Positions 15,354-23,646 of a stretch of 40,182 nucleotides of DNA are shown here, in pieces. The DNA comes from Bog-473 sp035551835 (GTDB lineage: Bacteria > Actinomycetota > Acidimicrobiia > Acidimicrobiales > RAAP-2), in assembly GCA_035551835.1 (NCBI GenBank), contig DASZMN010000093.1:1-40182 (forward strand), given 5' to 3'. The notes under the pieces are model-generated. The model worked only from the letters and a program-made list of their open reading frames with translations. It did no database searches and was not told the origin of the DNA. The translations under genes were made by a program, and so were the position numbers. Each line of letters opens with the position of its first letter. Position 1 is the first letter of the stretch.

Positions 15354-16046
15354 ATGCACACCCCAACCCCTGACCCCGCCAGCCCGGTTCCCCCCGCCGG
15401 TCTGGGTCGCCGACGGCGCCGCCGCCCTGTGTTGCCCGTGGCGGCGGCGCTGCTCGGTCTGGCCCTTGCGGGCGCCGCCTGCTCGAGCGACCCGTCGACT
15501 CCCGGCGTCGCCGGCGCCGGCACTACGCCGACGACCGCCGGTACGTCGACGGCCAACCAATCCTCCAACGGCCCGACCCCCGCGCAGAGGGCGCAGCTGC
15601 TCGCCTACTCCCAATGCATGCGGTCCCACGGCGTGCCCGACTTCCCCGACCCGGACTCGCAAGGGCGCATCTCGATTCAGAGTCACAACGGCAGCGGGCT
15701 CGACCCCAACAGTCCGGCGTTCCAGAACGCCGACAAGGCCTGCCGGTCGAAGATGCCGCAACCGACGGCGGCCCAGCAGGCCCAGGCGCTCCAAAACGCC
15801 CTCAAGACATCCCGGTGCATGCGGGCCCATGGGATCAAGGACTTCCCCGACCCGCAGACGTCGGGTGGCCACATCAGCTTGAGCATCCATAGCAGCCCCG
15901 GTAGCGACCTGAATCCGAACAACCCGCTGTTTGCGGCGGCCCAGAAGGCGTGCATGCCCAACGCCCCGACCGCCACATCGAACGGCGGAAAGGGTGGCTC
16001 GGGCACGTCCGCATCCGGGAGCGGCTCCGTATTCGGAGCCGGGTGA
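15354..16046 (+). CDS. Lipoprotein with two Cys-His repeats
   Basis: 230 residues. An N-terminal Arg-rich segment, hydrophobic helix and lipobox-like LAGAAC (Cys43) mark a probable lipoprotein, although Gly at -3 is atypical. After a Ser/Thr/Pro-rich linker come two related repeats: residues 80-135 with QCMRSHGVPDFPDP and a trailing DKAC, and 148-205 with RCMRAHGIKDFPDP and QKAC. Each has two Cys (88/130 and 155/200) and a His. The C-terminus is Gly/Ser-rich. This repeat is familiar from uncharacterised actinobacterial lipoproteins next to efflux genes; function unknown. It heads the export operon: its TGA overlaps the next ATG by one base. AGAGGA provides the ribosome site. Confidence 0.82.
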   Translation: MHTPTPDPASPVPPAGLGRRRRRRPVLPVAAALLGLALAGAACSSDPSTPGVAGAGTTPTTAGTSTANQSSNGPTPAQRAQLLAYSQCMRSHGVPDFPDPDSQGRISIQSHNGSGLDPNSPAFQNADKACRSKMPQPTAAQQAQALQNALKTSRCMRAHGIKDFPDPQTSGGHISLSIHSSPGSDLNPNNPLFAAAQKACMPNAPTATSNGGKGGSGTSASGSGSVFGAG

Positions 16047-17239
16047 TGCGAGCGACGGCACAACGCGAGGCGACTGCGCCTGCCGCGGTGAACCCGGTCG
16101 ACGGCGTCGCGCACTCCCCGCATCGCCGACGCCGTCGCACCGTCGCTATCGCTGTGTCGGTGCTCGTCGTCGCGGCCGTCGCTGTGGTCGTCGTCACCGA
16201 CCCCTTCGGGACCAACGCCGGCGCCCCCGGCGGGTTGGCCGACAACGCGGACCCGACGTCGGTCAGCACGGTCGGCCTGGGCGACATCTCGTCGCAGACC
16301 CAGGTCTCGGGCACCCTCGGCTACTCGGGGAGCTACGAAGTGGTGAACCAGGCCCAGGGCACCGTGACGTCGCTCCCTGCCATCGGACAGGTCGTCTCAG
16401 AGGGCCAAGTCCTCTACGAGGTGAGCGAGAGCCCTGTCGTGCTCCTCTACGGGACGACGCCGGCCTACCGGGCCCTCTCGGAAGGTGCGACCGACTCCGC
16501 CACGAGCGGCGCCGACGTCGAGAACCTCAATTACGACCTCGTTGCCCTCGGGTACCTGTCGAGCGCCGACATCGCGTCGGAGCCGAGTGACTTCACCGGG
16601 TACACGAAGGCCGGCGTCGAGGCGCTGCAGTCCTCGCTCGGCCTCACCCAGAGCGGCACGCTTGCCTTGGGGCAGATCGTTTTCCTCCCGACCGCGGCGC
16701 GCATCACCGGCGTCGGTCAGAACACCGTCGCGGGTGGCCCGGCCCAACCGGGCTCGCAGATCCTGACCGCAACGACGACCGACCGGGTCGTCACCATCGA
16801 CCTGGACGCCGACCAGCAGGGCGACGTCGCCGTCGGAGACAAGGTCACCGTGACGTTGCCCAACAGCCAGACGACGAGCGGCACGGTGACGTCGGTCGGC
16901 ACGGTGGCAACCACGCCGTCCGGAGACGCGGGCGGGAATTCGACACCCACGATCACCGTGCTGGTGACGCCGGACGATCCCAAGGTGACGGGAAGCCTCG
17001 ACCAGGCATCGGTCGAGGTGTCGATCACCAACGGCTCGGCGAAGAACGCCTTCATCGTGCCGATCGACGCTCTCGTGTCCCTCGCGGACGGCGGCTACGC
17101 ACTCGAAGTGATCGGCCCGAAGGGCGTGCACACCCTCGAACCGGTCAGCACCGGGCTCTTCGACGACGCCAACGAGCAGGTGCAAGTGACCGGGTCGGGC
17201 GTCGCGGCAGGGCAGCGCATCGTCATCCCGGCGACGTGA
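16046..17239 (+). CDS. Membrane-fusion (HlyD/MacA-like) protein with peptidoglycan-binding domain
   Basis: 397 residues. One membrane anchor at about 31-51, then an adaptor beta-barrel/lipoyl part (VNQAQGTVTSLPAIGQVVSEGQVLYEV, 99-126). A peptidoglycan-binding-like helical insert follows at about 155-215 (VENLNYDLVALGYLS, then GVEALQSSLGLTQSGTL). The membrane-proximal strands are VTIDLDADQQGDVAVGDKVTVTLP and VSITNGSAKNAFIVPIDALVSL. The family links an inner-membrane ABC transporter to the envelope; a peptidoglycan-binding insert in the place of the usual coiled-coil hairpin is common in Gram-positive adaptors. It overlaps both neighbours (1 and 4 bases), so translation is coupled. Confidence 0.88.
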   Translation: MRATAQREATAPAAVNPVDGVAHSPHRRRRRTVAIAVSVLVVAAVAVVVVTDPFGTNAGAPGGLADNADPTSVSTVGLGDISSQTQVSGTLGYSGSYEVVNQAQGTVTSLPAIGQVVSEGQVLYEVSESPVVLLYGTTPAYRALSEGATDSATSGADVENLNYDLVALGYLSSADIASEPSDFTGYTKAGVEALQSSLGLTQSGTLALGQIVFLPTAARITGVGQNTVAGGPAQPGSQILTATTTDRVVTIDLDADQQGDVAVGDKVTVTLPNSQTTSGTVTSVGTVATTPSGDAGGNSTPTITVLVTPDDPKVTGSLDQASVEVSITNGSAKNAFIVPIDALVSLADGGYALEVIGPKGVHTLEPVSTGLFDDANEQVQVTGSGVAAGQRIVIPAT

Positions 17240-18051
17240 GCCAGACCGACGTGACGGACACCACCCCCGCCGGGAGCGAGCCGCCCGGGGCCGAGACGGC
17301 CTTGGCCCCCCGGATCCGGCCGGGCACGGCCGACGGGGCCAGCCCCGTCGTCTTGGAACTCGACAACGTCACGAAGTCCTACCAAGGCGAGCCGCCGGTG
17401 GTGGCGCTGGCGGGCGTGACCTTCGCCGTCACCGAGGGCGAGCTGGTCGCGATCGTCGGGCCCTCGGGTTCGGGCAAGACGACGCTGCTCCACCTGATGG
17501 GCACCCTGGACCGGCCCAGCGCGGGCGCGGTGCGCATCACCGGGCTCGACGTCTCGCGCTTCTCCGACCGGCAGCTGGCCGCGCTCCGGGCGAATCGCAT
17601 CGGCTTCGTGTTTCAACAGTTCTTCCTCTCCGAACACGCGAGCGCGCTCGAGAACGTCGCCGACGGGTTGCTCTACACGGGGACGCCGGTCGGCGAGCGG
17701 CACCGGGCCGCCCACGAGGCGCTCGGGCGCGTCGGCCTCGGGCACCGGACGGCGGCGCGACCCACCCAGCTGTCGGGCGGCGAGCGCCAACGTGTCGCCA
17801 TCGCCCGCGCCCTCGTGGGCCGGCCGGCGATCGTGCTGGCGGACGAGCCGACGGGCAACCTCGACAGCGCCACGGGGATCGCGATCCTCTCCTTGCTCGA
17901 GGAGCTCAACGAGGACGGCGCCACCATCGTCGTCATCACGCACGACCGCGACCTGGCGGCGCGGTTGCCCCGCCAGGTCGAGATGCTCGACGGGCGGATC
18001 GTGGCAGACACCACCCGCGCCGCCGTCGGCGCGAACGGGAGCAGGCCGTGA
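17236..18051 (+). CDS. ABC transporter ATPase, MacB/LolD type
   Basis: 271 residues. Walker A GPSGSGKTT (75-83), Q-loop FVFQQFF (125-130), signature LSGGERQ (179-185), Walker B AIVLADEPTGNLD, and H-loop in VVITHDRD are all intact. The MGTLDRPSAG and DEPTGNLDS segments are typical of ATPases that drive FtsX-type permeases in mechanotransmission rather than importers. A 38-residue Pro/Gly-rich N-terminal extension precedes the domain. The GTG start overlaps the adaptor stop by 4 bases (GTGA) and its own stop overlaps the permease start the same way. Confidence 0.95.
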   Translation: MSQTDVTDTTPAGSEPPGAETALAPRIRPGTADGASPVVLELDNVTKSYQGEPPVVALAGVTFAVTEGELVAIVGPSGSGKTTLLHLMGTLDRPSAGAVRITGLDVSRFSDRQLAALRANRIGFVFQQFFLSEHASALENVADGLLYTGTPVGERHRAAHEALGRVGLGHRTAARPTQLSGGERQRVAIARALVGRPAIVLADEPTGNLDSATGIAILSLLEELNEDGATIVVITHDRDLAARLPRQVEMLDGRIVADTTRAAVGANGSRP

Positions 18052-19256
18052 GCTCCGGCCAGCTCACGCTCGCGCCGAAGAACTTGTCACTGGGCGACCT
18101 GCTGCGCGTCGCCAGCGTCGGTCTCCGCACCCGGCGCTTGCGTGCGGCGCTGTCGTCGCTCGGCATCGCGATCGGCGTGGCCGCCATCGTCGCCGTGCTC
18201 GGCCTGTCGTCGTCCTCCCAGGCCGGCCTGCTGGCGGAGATCGGCCAACTGGGCACGAACCTGCTCGAGGTCCAGAACGGCCAGACCGAGTTCGGGCAGA
18301 CGGCGGAGCTCCCGAAGGAGGCGCCGGCGATGATCGCCCGCATCGGGCCGGTGACCGAGACCCAGTTCACCGGGACCACCAGCGCCTCCGCCTACCGCAA
18401 CCCCCTCATCCCCGCCGTCAACACCAACGCGATCAGCGTGGACGCGTCCAGCCTCCAGCTCCCCAAGGCGGTCGGCACGACGTTGTACGCCGGCACCTAC
18501 CTGAACGCAGCAACGGCGCATCTGCCGGTGTGCGTGTTGGGAGCGGCCGCGGCGCAGCATCTCGGCATCGACCACCTCTTCCGGGGCGAGCGCATCTGGG
18601 TGGGCAACCACTGGTTCTACGTCGTCGGGATCCTCAACCCTTCGGTGCTGACGCCCGAGATCGACAGCGACGTGCTGGTCGGGTTCCCGGCGGCCCAGCG
18701 GTTTCTCGGCTTCGACGGGCACCCGGGCACGATCTACGTGCGGACCAACCCGAACGACGTCGACGCGGTCGACAGCATCCTCGGCGCGGCGGCCAACCCG
18801 GAGAGCCCGAGCAACGTCAACGTGAGCCAGCCCTCACAGGCGCTCGTGGCCCAGGCGGACGCCAAGAACGCCTTCAACGACCTCTTCTTGGGCCTGGGCG
18901 CGGTGGCGCTCCTGGTGGGCGCGGTCGGGGTGGCCAACATCATGGTGATCTCGGTGCTCGAGCGCCGGAGCGAGATCGGGTTGCGCCGCTCGCTCGGCGC
19001 CACCAAGGGGCACATCCGCACGCAGTTCCTCTCCGAGGCGATCCTGCTGAGCATCTTGGGCGGGCTGGTCGGGGTGGGCGCGGGCGCGCTCGCCACGGTC
19101 GTCTACGCGTCGGCCAAACACTGGTCCATCGACGTCCCGCCCCTGGCCTGGGCCGGCGGGTTCGCCGCCGCGTTGGCGATCGGCGCCGTGGCCGGGTTGC
19201 TGCCGGCGCTGCGGGCGGCCCGGTTGTCGCCGACCGACGCCCTGCGCACGGTCTGA
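18048..19256 (+). CDS. ABC transporter permease, MacB/FtsX family
   Basis: 402 residues. N-terminal helix about 37-57 (LSSLGIAIGVAAIVAVLGLS), a long extracytoplasmic domain (about 60-275) of the MacB periplasmic core type, and three C-terminal helices of the FtsX domain (about 280-395), with the conserved LGATKGHIRTQFLSEAILLS coupling segment and LPALRAARLSPTDALRTV end. Four helices in total is the family pattern. With the ATPase and the adaptor it should form a tripartite envelope pump for peptides, lipoproteins or antimicrobials; the substrate is not readable. It is followed by a strong hairpin. Confidence 0.95.
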   Translation: MSSGQLTLAPKNLSLGDLLRVASVGLRTRRLRAALSSLGIAIGVAAIVAVLGLSSSSQAGLLAEIGQLGTNLLEVQNGQTEFGQTAELPKEAPAMIARIGPVTETQFTGTTSASAYRNPLIPAVNTNAISVDASSLQLPKAVGTTLYAGTYLNAATAHLPVCVLGAAAAQHLGIDHLFRGERIWVGNHWFYVVGILNPSVLTPEIDSDVLVGFPAAQRFLGFDGHPGTIYVRTNPNDVDAVDSILGAAANPESPSNVNVSQPSQALVAQADAKNAFNDLFLGLGAVALLVGAVGVANIMVISVLERRSEIGLRRSLGATKGHIRTQFLSEAILLSILGGLVGVGAGALATVVYASAKHWSIDVPPLAWAGGFAAALAIGAVAGLLPALRAARLSPTDALRTV

Positions 19257-19287
19257 CCGGGGCGGCGGGTTGCGCCCCGCCCCGGTC
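19255..19287 (+). terminator. Terminator-like hairpin of the export operon
   Basis: An 11-bp perfect stem, GACCGGGGCGG (19255-19265) with CCGCCCCGGTC (19277-19287), and an 11-base loop. It begins inside the permease stop codon. There is no T tract, which is common for hairpin terminators in GC-rich actinobacteria. Confidence 0.7.
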
Positions 19288-19400
19288 TGCTCGGTCGGCC
19301 CTCACCCGTAGGCTCACCGTGTACCGCCCGGATTCGCCCGTCCTCGGCGGCCGACGGTAGTTTGAGAACACTCTTTTCGACCTGAGACTTGGGGGCATGA

Positions 19401-19799
19401 ATGGCCAAGCAGATCCCACTGGTGGACTACCTGGTGCTGGGTGACGACCCGCACCTGGCGGCGAACGAGTGCACCGCCTGCGGCGCCCGCTTCTTCGACC
19501 GCCGCAACGCCTGCGCCTCGTGTGGCAACACCGAGTTCAAGCAGGCGGACGTCCCGACCACCGGCGAGGTGCGGACGTTCACCATCGTGGCCTTCGCGGC
19601 ACCGGGGATCCCGGTGCCCTACGTGGCTGCGGTCGTTGATTGTGAGGGTACGAGCGTGCGCGCGAACCTGATCAACGTTCCCCCCGACCCCGAGCACGTC
19701 ACCACAGGCATGAAGGTCCGCCTGGCCACGGAGTTGATCGGCACGGACGACGAAGGCACCGAAGCGATCGGCTTCGGCTTCGAACCACTAGGAGGTTGA
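19401..19799 (+). CDS. DUF35 zinc-ribbon/OB-fold protein, thiolase partner
   Basis: 132 residues. The rubredoxin-like zinc ribbon has four Cys, C24 and C27 in ECTACG and C38 and C41 in ACASCG. The OB-fold follows (GEVRTFTIVAFAAPGIPVPYVAAVVD, then GMKVRLATELIG). DUF35 proteins bind acyl-CoA and partner a thiolase-like subunit; the gene order DUF35 then thiolase is standard and is seen here with a 5-base gap and an AGGAGG site for the partner. A GGGGG site precedes the ATG at 19401; an out-of-frame ATG at 19397 is ignored. Confidence 0.92.
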   Translation: MAKQIPLVDYLVLGDDPHLAANECTACGARFFDRRNACASCGNTEFKQADVPTTGEVRTFTIVAFAAPGIPVPYVAAVVDCEGTSVRANLINVPPDPEHVTTGMKVRLATELIGTDDEGTEAIGFGFEPLGG

Positions 19800-19804
19800 G
19801 CACG

Positions 19805-21016
19805 ATGGCATCCGCTTCGGAAGAGCTGTGGATCCTGGGCATCCATATGACCAAGTTCGGCAAGCACCCGGACCAGGACATCGTCGACCTGGGATCCGAG
19901 GCCGTGCAGGGCGCGCTGAGTGACGCCGGCGTGACGATGAAGGACATCGGCATCATCGGGGCCGGCAACCTGATGATGGCCATGGCCCCGACCGGCCAGA
20001 TGATCCAGAAGCAGCTGGGCCAGACCGGCATTCCCGTCTACAACGTCTCGAACGCCTGTGCGACCGGCGCGACCGCCCTGCGGGTAGCCGCCATGGCGGT
20101 GAAGGCCGGCGAGACCGACATGGGCCTCGCGGTCGGCGTCGAGAAGCTGGCCGGGGCCGGGCTGCTGGCCGGCGGGAGCCGCGCCGCCGACTCGAACACC
20201 TGGACGCCGCATGGTCGCTACGGCGCGGTCGCGGGCGTCGACGGGCGCATCGGCACCGAGATCATGCCGGGCGTCTTCGCGCAGATCGGCCTCGAGTACG
20301 GCCACAAGTACGGCGGGACCAGCTTCGAGCTGTTCGCCAAGATCAGCGAGAAGAACCACTCGCACTCGACGCTCAACCCGAAGGCGGCCTACACCAAGAA
20401 GATGTCGCTCGACGAGATCATGAACGACGTCATGATCGCCTACCCGAACACGCGGCCGATGTGCTCGGCCAACTGCGACGGCGCCGCGGCGGCCGTCGTC
20501 GTGTCGGGCGCCAAGCTCAAGACGCTCTCGCTCGAGCAGCAGAAGCGGGCGGTCAAGATCTCGGCCTCGATCCTCACGACGGATCCGTACGAAGAGGCCT
20601 GCCAGATCCTGCCCAACGTCAACACGCTGACTCGCAACGCGGCGACCCAGGCCTACGAGCAGGCCGGCGTCGGCCCCCAGGACCTCAACCTGGTCGAGTT
20701 GCACGACTGCTTCGCCACCGCCGAGCTCGTGCACTACGACAACCTCATGCTCTGTGAGGAGGGTGGCGCGTCCGACTTGTTCAACTCCGGCGCCACGTGG
20801 CGCGACGGCAAGACGCCGGTCAACGTCTCGGGCGGCCTCGAGTCCAAGGGCCACCCGATCGCCGCCACCGGCATCGCCAACATCTGGGAGGTGGCTCAGC
20901 ACCTCCGCGGCGAGGGCGGCGACCGCCAGATTCAGGGCGCCAAGGTGGGCCTGGCCCACGTCATCGGCCTCGGCTCGGCCTGTGGGGTGCACATCTTGGA
21001 GAAGTCGGCGGCCTGA
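19805..21016 (+). CDS. Thiolase-like acyl-CoA C-acyltransferase (lipid-transfer/SCP2-type)
   Basis: About 403 residues, the length of the SCP2-type thiolase group. Cys85 lies in NVSNACATGATALR, the nucleophile position. ESKGHPIAATGIA supplies the conserved His and the ELHDCFATAELVHYD segment matches the group's HDCF motif rather than the classical NEAFA of degradative thiolases. These enzymes, together with a DUF35 partner, cleave beta-keto side chains, for example in sterol or branched-chain degradation, or act in retro-aldol reactions. The ATG has a perfect AGGAGG site. No other sterol genes are seen except possibly the P450 at 27225, so the pathway is not settled. Confidence 0.9.
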   Translation: MASASEELWILGIHMTKFGKHPDQDIVDLGSEAVQGALSDAGVTMKDIGIIGAGNLMMAMAPTGQMIQKQLGQTGIPVYNVSNACATGATALRVAAMAVKAGETDMGLAVGVEKLAGAGLLAGGSRAADSNTWTPHGRYGAVAGVDGRIGTEIMPGVFAQIGLEYGHKYGGTSFELFAKISEKNHSHSTLNPKAAYTKKMSLDEIMNDVMIAYPNTRPMCSANCDGAAAAVVVSGAKLKTLSLEQQKRAVKISASILTTDPYEEACQILPNVNTLTRNAATQAYEQAGVGPQDLNLVELHDCFATAELVHYDNLMLCEEGGASDLFNSGATWRDGKTPVNVSGGLESKGHPIAATGIANIWEVAQHLRGEGGDRQIQGAKVGLAHVIGLGSACGVHILEKSAA

Positions 21017-21038
21017 GCCGTCTCCGACCCGGTCGGCC

Positions 21039-21785
21039 GTGACGACTTCGCCCGTCTACGACACGATCGGTCGGAACTACACCGCCCATCGACGCGCCGA
21101 CCCCCGCTGGGAGGCGGTCGTCACGACCCAGCTGGGCGACGCGCGGCGCATCGTCAACGTGGGCGCAGGCACCGGGTCCTACGAGCCGGTCGGCCGCGAC
21201 CTGGTGGCGGTCGAGCCCTCCACGGTGATGCTCGACCAGCGTGCTGCGGGTTCGGCCCCCGCCCTGCGCGCCAGCGCCGCCGCGCTGCCGTTGCGGTCGG
21301 GATGGGCGGAGGTGGTGATGGCCATCCTCACCGTGCACCACTGGGACGATTGGGCGGGCGGGCTCGACGAGCTGTGCCGGGTGGCGCCACGCCGGATCGT
21401 CTTCGGCATCGACTTCGAAATGCACGCGAGCTTCTGGCTCCTCGCCGAGTACCTCCCGGAGGTACGCCACCACACGTTGCGGTGCGCGCCCTCGGCGAAC
21501 GTGATCGCCGAGGCCATCGGGGCGACGACGTCGATCGTGCTGCCGGTGTTCCGCGACCTCCACGACGGCGTCATGGGCGCCCACTGGTGCCGGCCCGAGT
21601 CGTTTCTCGATCCGACGGTCCGGGCCAACGCCTCGGGGATCGCGCTCTCCGACCCCGCGACCACCGCCGTCGGCATCGCGAGACTGGAGGCCGACCTTGC
21701 GAGCGGCGCCTGGCACCGGAGTCACGCCGACCTGTCGACGTGCGAGTCGATCGACCTCGGGTACCGGTTGCTCGTCGCCGGCTGA
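21039..21785 (+). CDS. Class I SAM-dependent methyltransferase
   Basis: 248 residues. Motif I is RIVNVGAGTGSYEP (about 37-50), motif II-like DLVAVEPSTVML follows, then ASAAALPLRSGWAEVVMAILTVHHW, the usual post-motif II/III region with a catalytic-side His pair. It is a small-molecule-type methyltransferase (Methyltransf_11); the acceptor is unknown. The GTG start at 21039 lies 22 bases after the thiolase stop, so it may share the thiolase transcript or have its own promoter. The opening VYDTIGRNYTAHRRADPRW matches the family N-terminus and sets the start. Confidence 0.88.
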   Translation: MTTSPVYDTIGRNYTAHRRADPRWEAVVTTQLGDARRIVNVGAGTGSYEPVGRDLVAVEPSTVMLDQRAAGSAPALRASAAALPLRSGWAEVVMAILTVHHWDDWAGGLDELCRVAPRRIVFGIDFEMHASFWLLAEYLPEVRHHTLRCAPSANVIAEAIGATTSIVLPVFRDLHDGVMGAHWCRPESFLDPTVRANASGIALSDPATTAVGIARLEADLASGAWHRSHADLSTCESIDLGYRLLVAG

Positions 21786-21789
21786 ACCA

Positions 21790-22317
21790 ATGGTGACGCT
21801 CCGGCCCATGCGGCTCGGCGACCTCGGGGTCGTCGAGCGCTGGCTGGCCGAGCCCCACGTGGCCCGGTGGTACCTGGCGGGGTCCTCGCTCGAGCGAGAG
21901 CTCGACGACATTCGGAGCAGCGTGACCGGGGCGCAGCCGGTGCACCTGCTCATGGCGCTCGACGACGACCGGCCCATCGGGTGGGGCCAGTGGTACCTCT
22001 GCGGGGACAACCCCGAGTGGGCGGACGAGATCGGGGCCCGCCCGGGCGACGTGGGCGTGGACTACGCGATCGGCGAGCCGGCGTCCGTCGGACGCGGGCT
22101 CGGGACCACGTTGGTGGCGGCGCTCGTCGGGCTCGTGCGGGCCGAGCGGCCGGGCTGCGGCGTCGTGGCCGACCCCGAGGCGCACAACGTGGCTTCGCGG
22201 AGGGTGCTGGAGAAGAACGGGTTCGAGCTCGTGGCGGAGAAGGCGATGGTGTGCGAGCCCACCGACGATCCCATGGCCATCTACCGGCTGCCGGCGGCGG
22301 GAGCCTCCGCCGGCTAG
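21790..22317 (+). CDS. GNAT-family N-acetyltransferase (AAC(6')-like)
   Basis: 175 residues. The GNAT fold is seen as LRPMRLGDLGVVERWLAEPHVARWY at the N-terminus, GVDYAIGEPASVGRGLGTTLVAAL (acetyl-CoA motif A with GRGLGT) and ADPEAHNVASRRVLEKNGFELV (motif B). The overall order resembles aminoglycoside 6'-acetyltransferases, but so do many chromosomal GNATs of unknown substrate, so a resistance role is not claimed. It begins 4 bases after the methyltransferase stop. A degenerate duplicate of its C-terminal 27 codons lies at 23450-23530. Confidence 0.9.
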   Translation: MVTLRPMRLGDLGVVERWLAEPHVARWYLAGSSLERELDDIRSSVTGAQPVHLLMALDDDRPIGWGQWYLCGDNPEWADEIGARPGDVGVDYAIGEPASVGRGLGTTLVAALVGLVRAERPGCGVVADPEAHNVASRRVLEKNGFELVAEKAMVCEPTDDPMAIYRLPAAGASAG

Positions 22318-22468
22318 CGCCCCGTGCCGCGGTGGCGGGACCGATCCGACACGTCGACACGTAAGGTCGAAACCGATACCTCCGTGACCGTGGATGCGAA
22401 GCCAGCATCGGGCGTGTCCGCCCAGAACGTCAACCGGCGACGCAATCCGCGTTGCGGGAGGGAGAGCT

Positions 22469-23413
22469 ATGCGAGCCGTGGTCGTCAAAGAATTCGGCGC
22501 GACGCCGGAACTGGCAGAGGTCCCGACGCCGCAGCCGGGACCGGGTCAGGTCCTCATCAAGCTGACGGCGGCAGGTATGAACCCGATGGATCGCACGCTT
22601 GCCAGCGGCGACTGGCGCCCCATGCCCGCGACCTTCCCCATGGTGCTCGGCGCCGACGGGGCGGGCGTCGTCGAAGGCACGGGAGAAGGCGAGACTCGGT
22701 TCTCCGCCGGGCAGAGCGTCTTCGGGCAACTGCTGATCGCCCCGCTGGGATCGGCGGGGACCTATGCCGAGTACGTGGCGGTCGCCGAGGACGCCCCGCT
22801 GGCGCCGGTGCCCGACGGCATGGACGCGGTCGTCGCGTCGTCGCTCCCGACGGCGGGGATGGCCGCGCTCTCTCTGGTGGAGCTGCTGGGGCCGCTCACC
22901 GCCAAGACCGTGTTGATCGTCGGGGCGGGGGGCGGCGTCGGCACCTTTGCCACTCAGTTCGCCGTGAACGCCGGCGCGCACGTCATCGCGAACGTGCGCG
23001 AAGCGGACGCAGATCGGATGCGCGGCTACGGCGCTGCTGAGGCCGTCGACCACACCACCGTAAAGCTCGCGGACGCAGTACGCGAGGCCCACCCGGACGG
23101 CATCGATGCTCTCTTGGACGTGGTCAGCGACGGCGACGCGTTCGCCAACCTCGCCACCTTGGTCCGCTCGGGTGGAACGGCGGTCACGTCGGTCTATGTC
23201 GCCGATACGGACGCCCTCAAGTCCGCCGGCGTCACCGGGATCAACTTCGCGCTGCAACCCTCGAGCGATCTCCTCGAGCGCCTCGCCGATGCCCTCGTGA
23301 CGGGGCGCATCGTGGCTCCACCGATCACCCGGATATCGCTCGACGCCGCGCCCGCGGTGTTGAGCGGGGCCAACGGCCGGCCCGTCGAAGGGAAGACCGT
23401 CATCACCTTGTGA
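22469..23413 (+). CDS. Zinc-independent quinone-oxidoreductase-like MDR enzyme
   Basis: 314 residues, a medium-chain dehydrogenase/reductase of the quinone oxidoreductase group. The N-terminal catalytic domain has AAGMNPMDRTLASG and VLGADGAGVVE, without the Cys/His zinc ligands of alcohol dehydrogenases. The Rossmann domain has VLIVGAGGGVGTFATQFA (NADPH binding) and ends GRPVEGKTVITL. These enzymes reduce enones or quinones with NADPH. The ATG at 22469 has a GGGAGGGAG ribosome site. The gene is flanked by an intact GNAT gene upstream and the decayed GNAT tail downstream, a sign of a past rearrangement here. Confidence 0.9.
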   Translation: MRAVVVKEFGATPELAEVPTPQPGPGQVLIKLTAAGMNPMDRTLASGDWRPMPATFPMVLGADGAGVVEGTGEGETRFSAGQSVFGQLLIAPLGSAGTYAEYVAVAEDAPLAPVPDGMDAVVASSLPTAGMAALSLVELLGPLTAKTVLIVGAGGGVGTFATQFAVNAGAHVIANVREADADRMRGYGAAEAVDHTTVKLADAVREAHPDGIDALLDVVSDGDAFANLATLVRSGGTAVTSVYVADTDALKSAGVTGINFALQPSSDLLERLADALVTGRIVAPPITRISLDAAPAVLSGANGRPVEGKTVITL

Positions 23414-23434
23414 CGCGGCCGACGTCTCCCGAGC

Positions 23435-23530
23435 TGGCGCCGCCGGGCGCTGGACAAGAACGGGTTCGAGCTCGTGACGGAGACGGCCACGGCGTGCGGG
23501 CCGACGGATGACCCCACGGCGACCTACCGC
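23435..23530 (+). pseudogene. Decayed C-terminal fragment of the GNAT gene
   Basis: This stretch aligns without gaps to the C-terminal end of the intact GNAT gene (22192-22287). By hand count over 22207-22287 versus 23450-23530, 66 of 81 bases match, including a 21-base run around the KNGFELV codons; 19 of the 27 encoded residues are the same. The region has no upstream start or acetyl-CoA motif A. It is therefore a remnant of a duplication, not a gene. Its upstream boundary is blurred beyond about 23450. Confidence 0.8.
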
Positions 23531-23646
23531 AACCAAAGAGGGTGCCGCGTATCGAAACAGTCTGCGGCGTATCCTCCGGCCGTGAAGTCTGATCAACCTC
23601 TCCCTCACGCACCCTCGGCCGCCGCACGGGTCACGGGTGCCGCTCG

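Noticed and set aside
19401..21016. Classical fatty-acid beta-oxidation thiolase
   Set aside because: The DUF35 partner and the HDCF-type motif place it in the SCP2/lipid-transfer group instead.
21790..22317. Aminoglycoside-resistance gene
   Set aside because: The protein resembles AAC(6')-type GNATs, but general GNATs share these motifs and there is no mobile context, so only the family is claimed.
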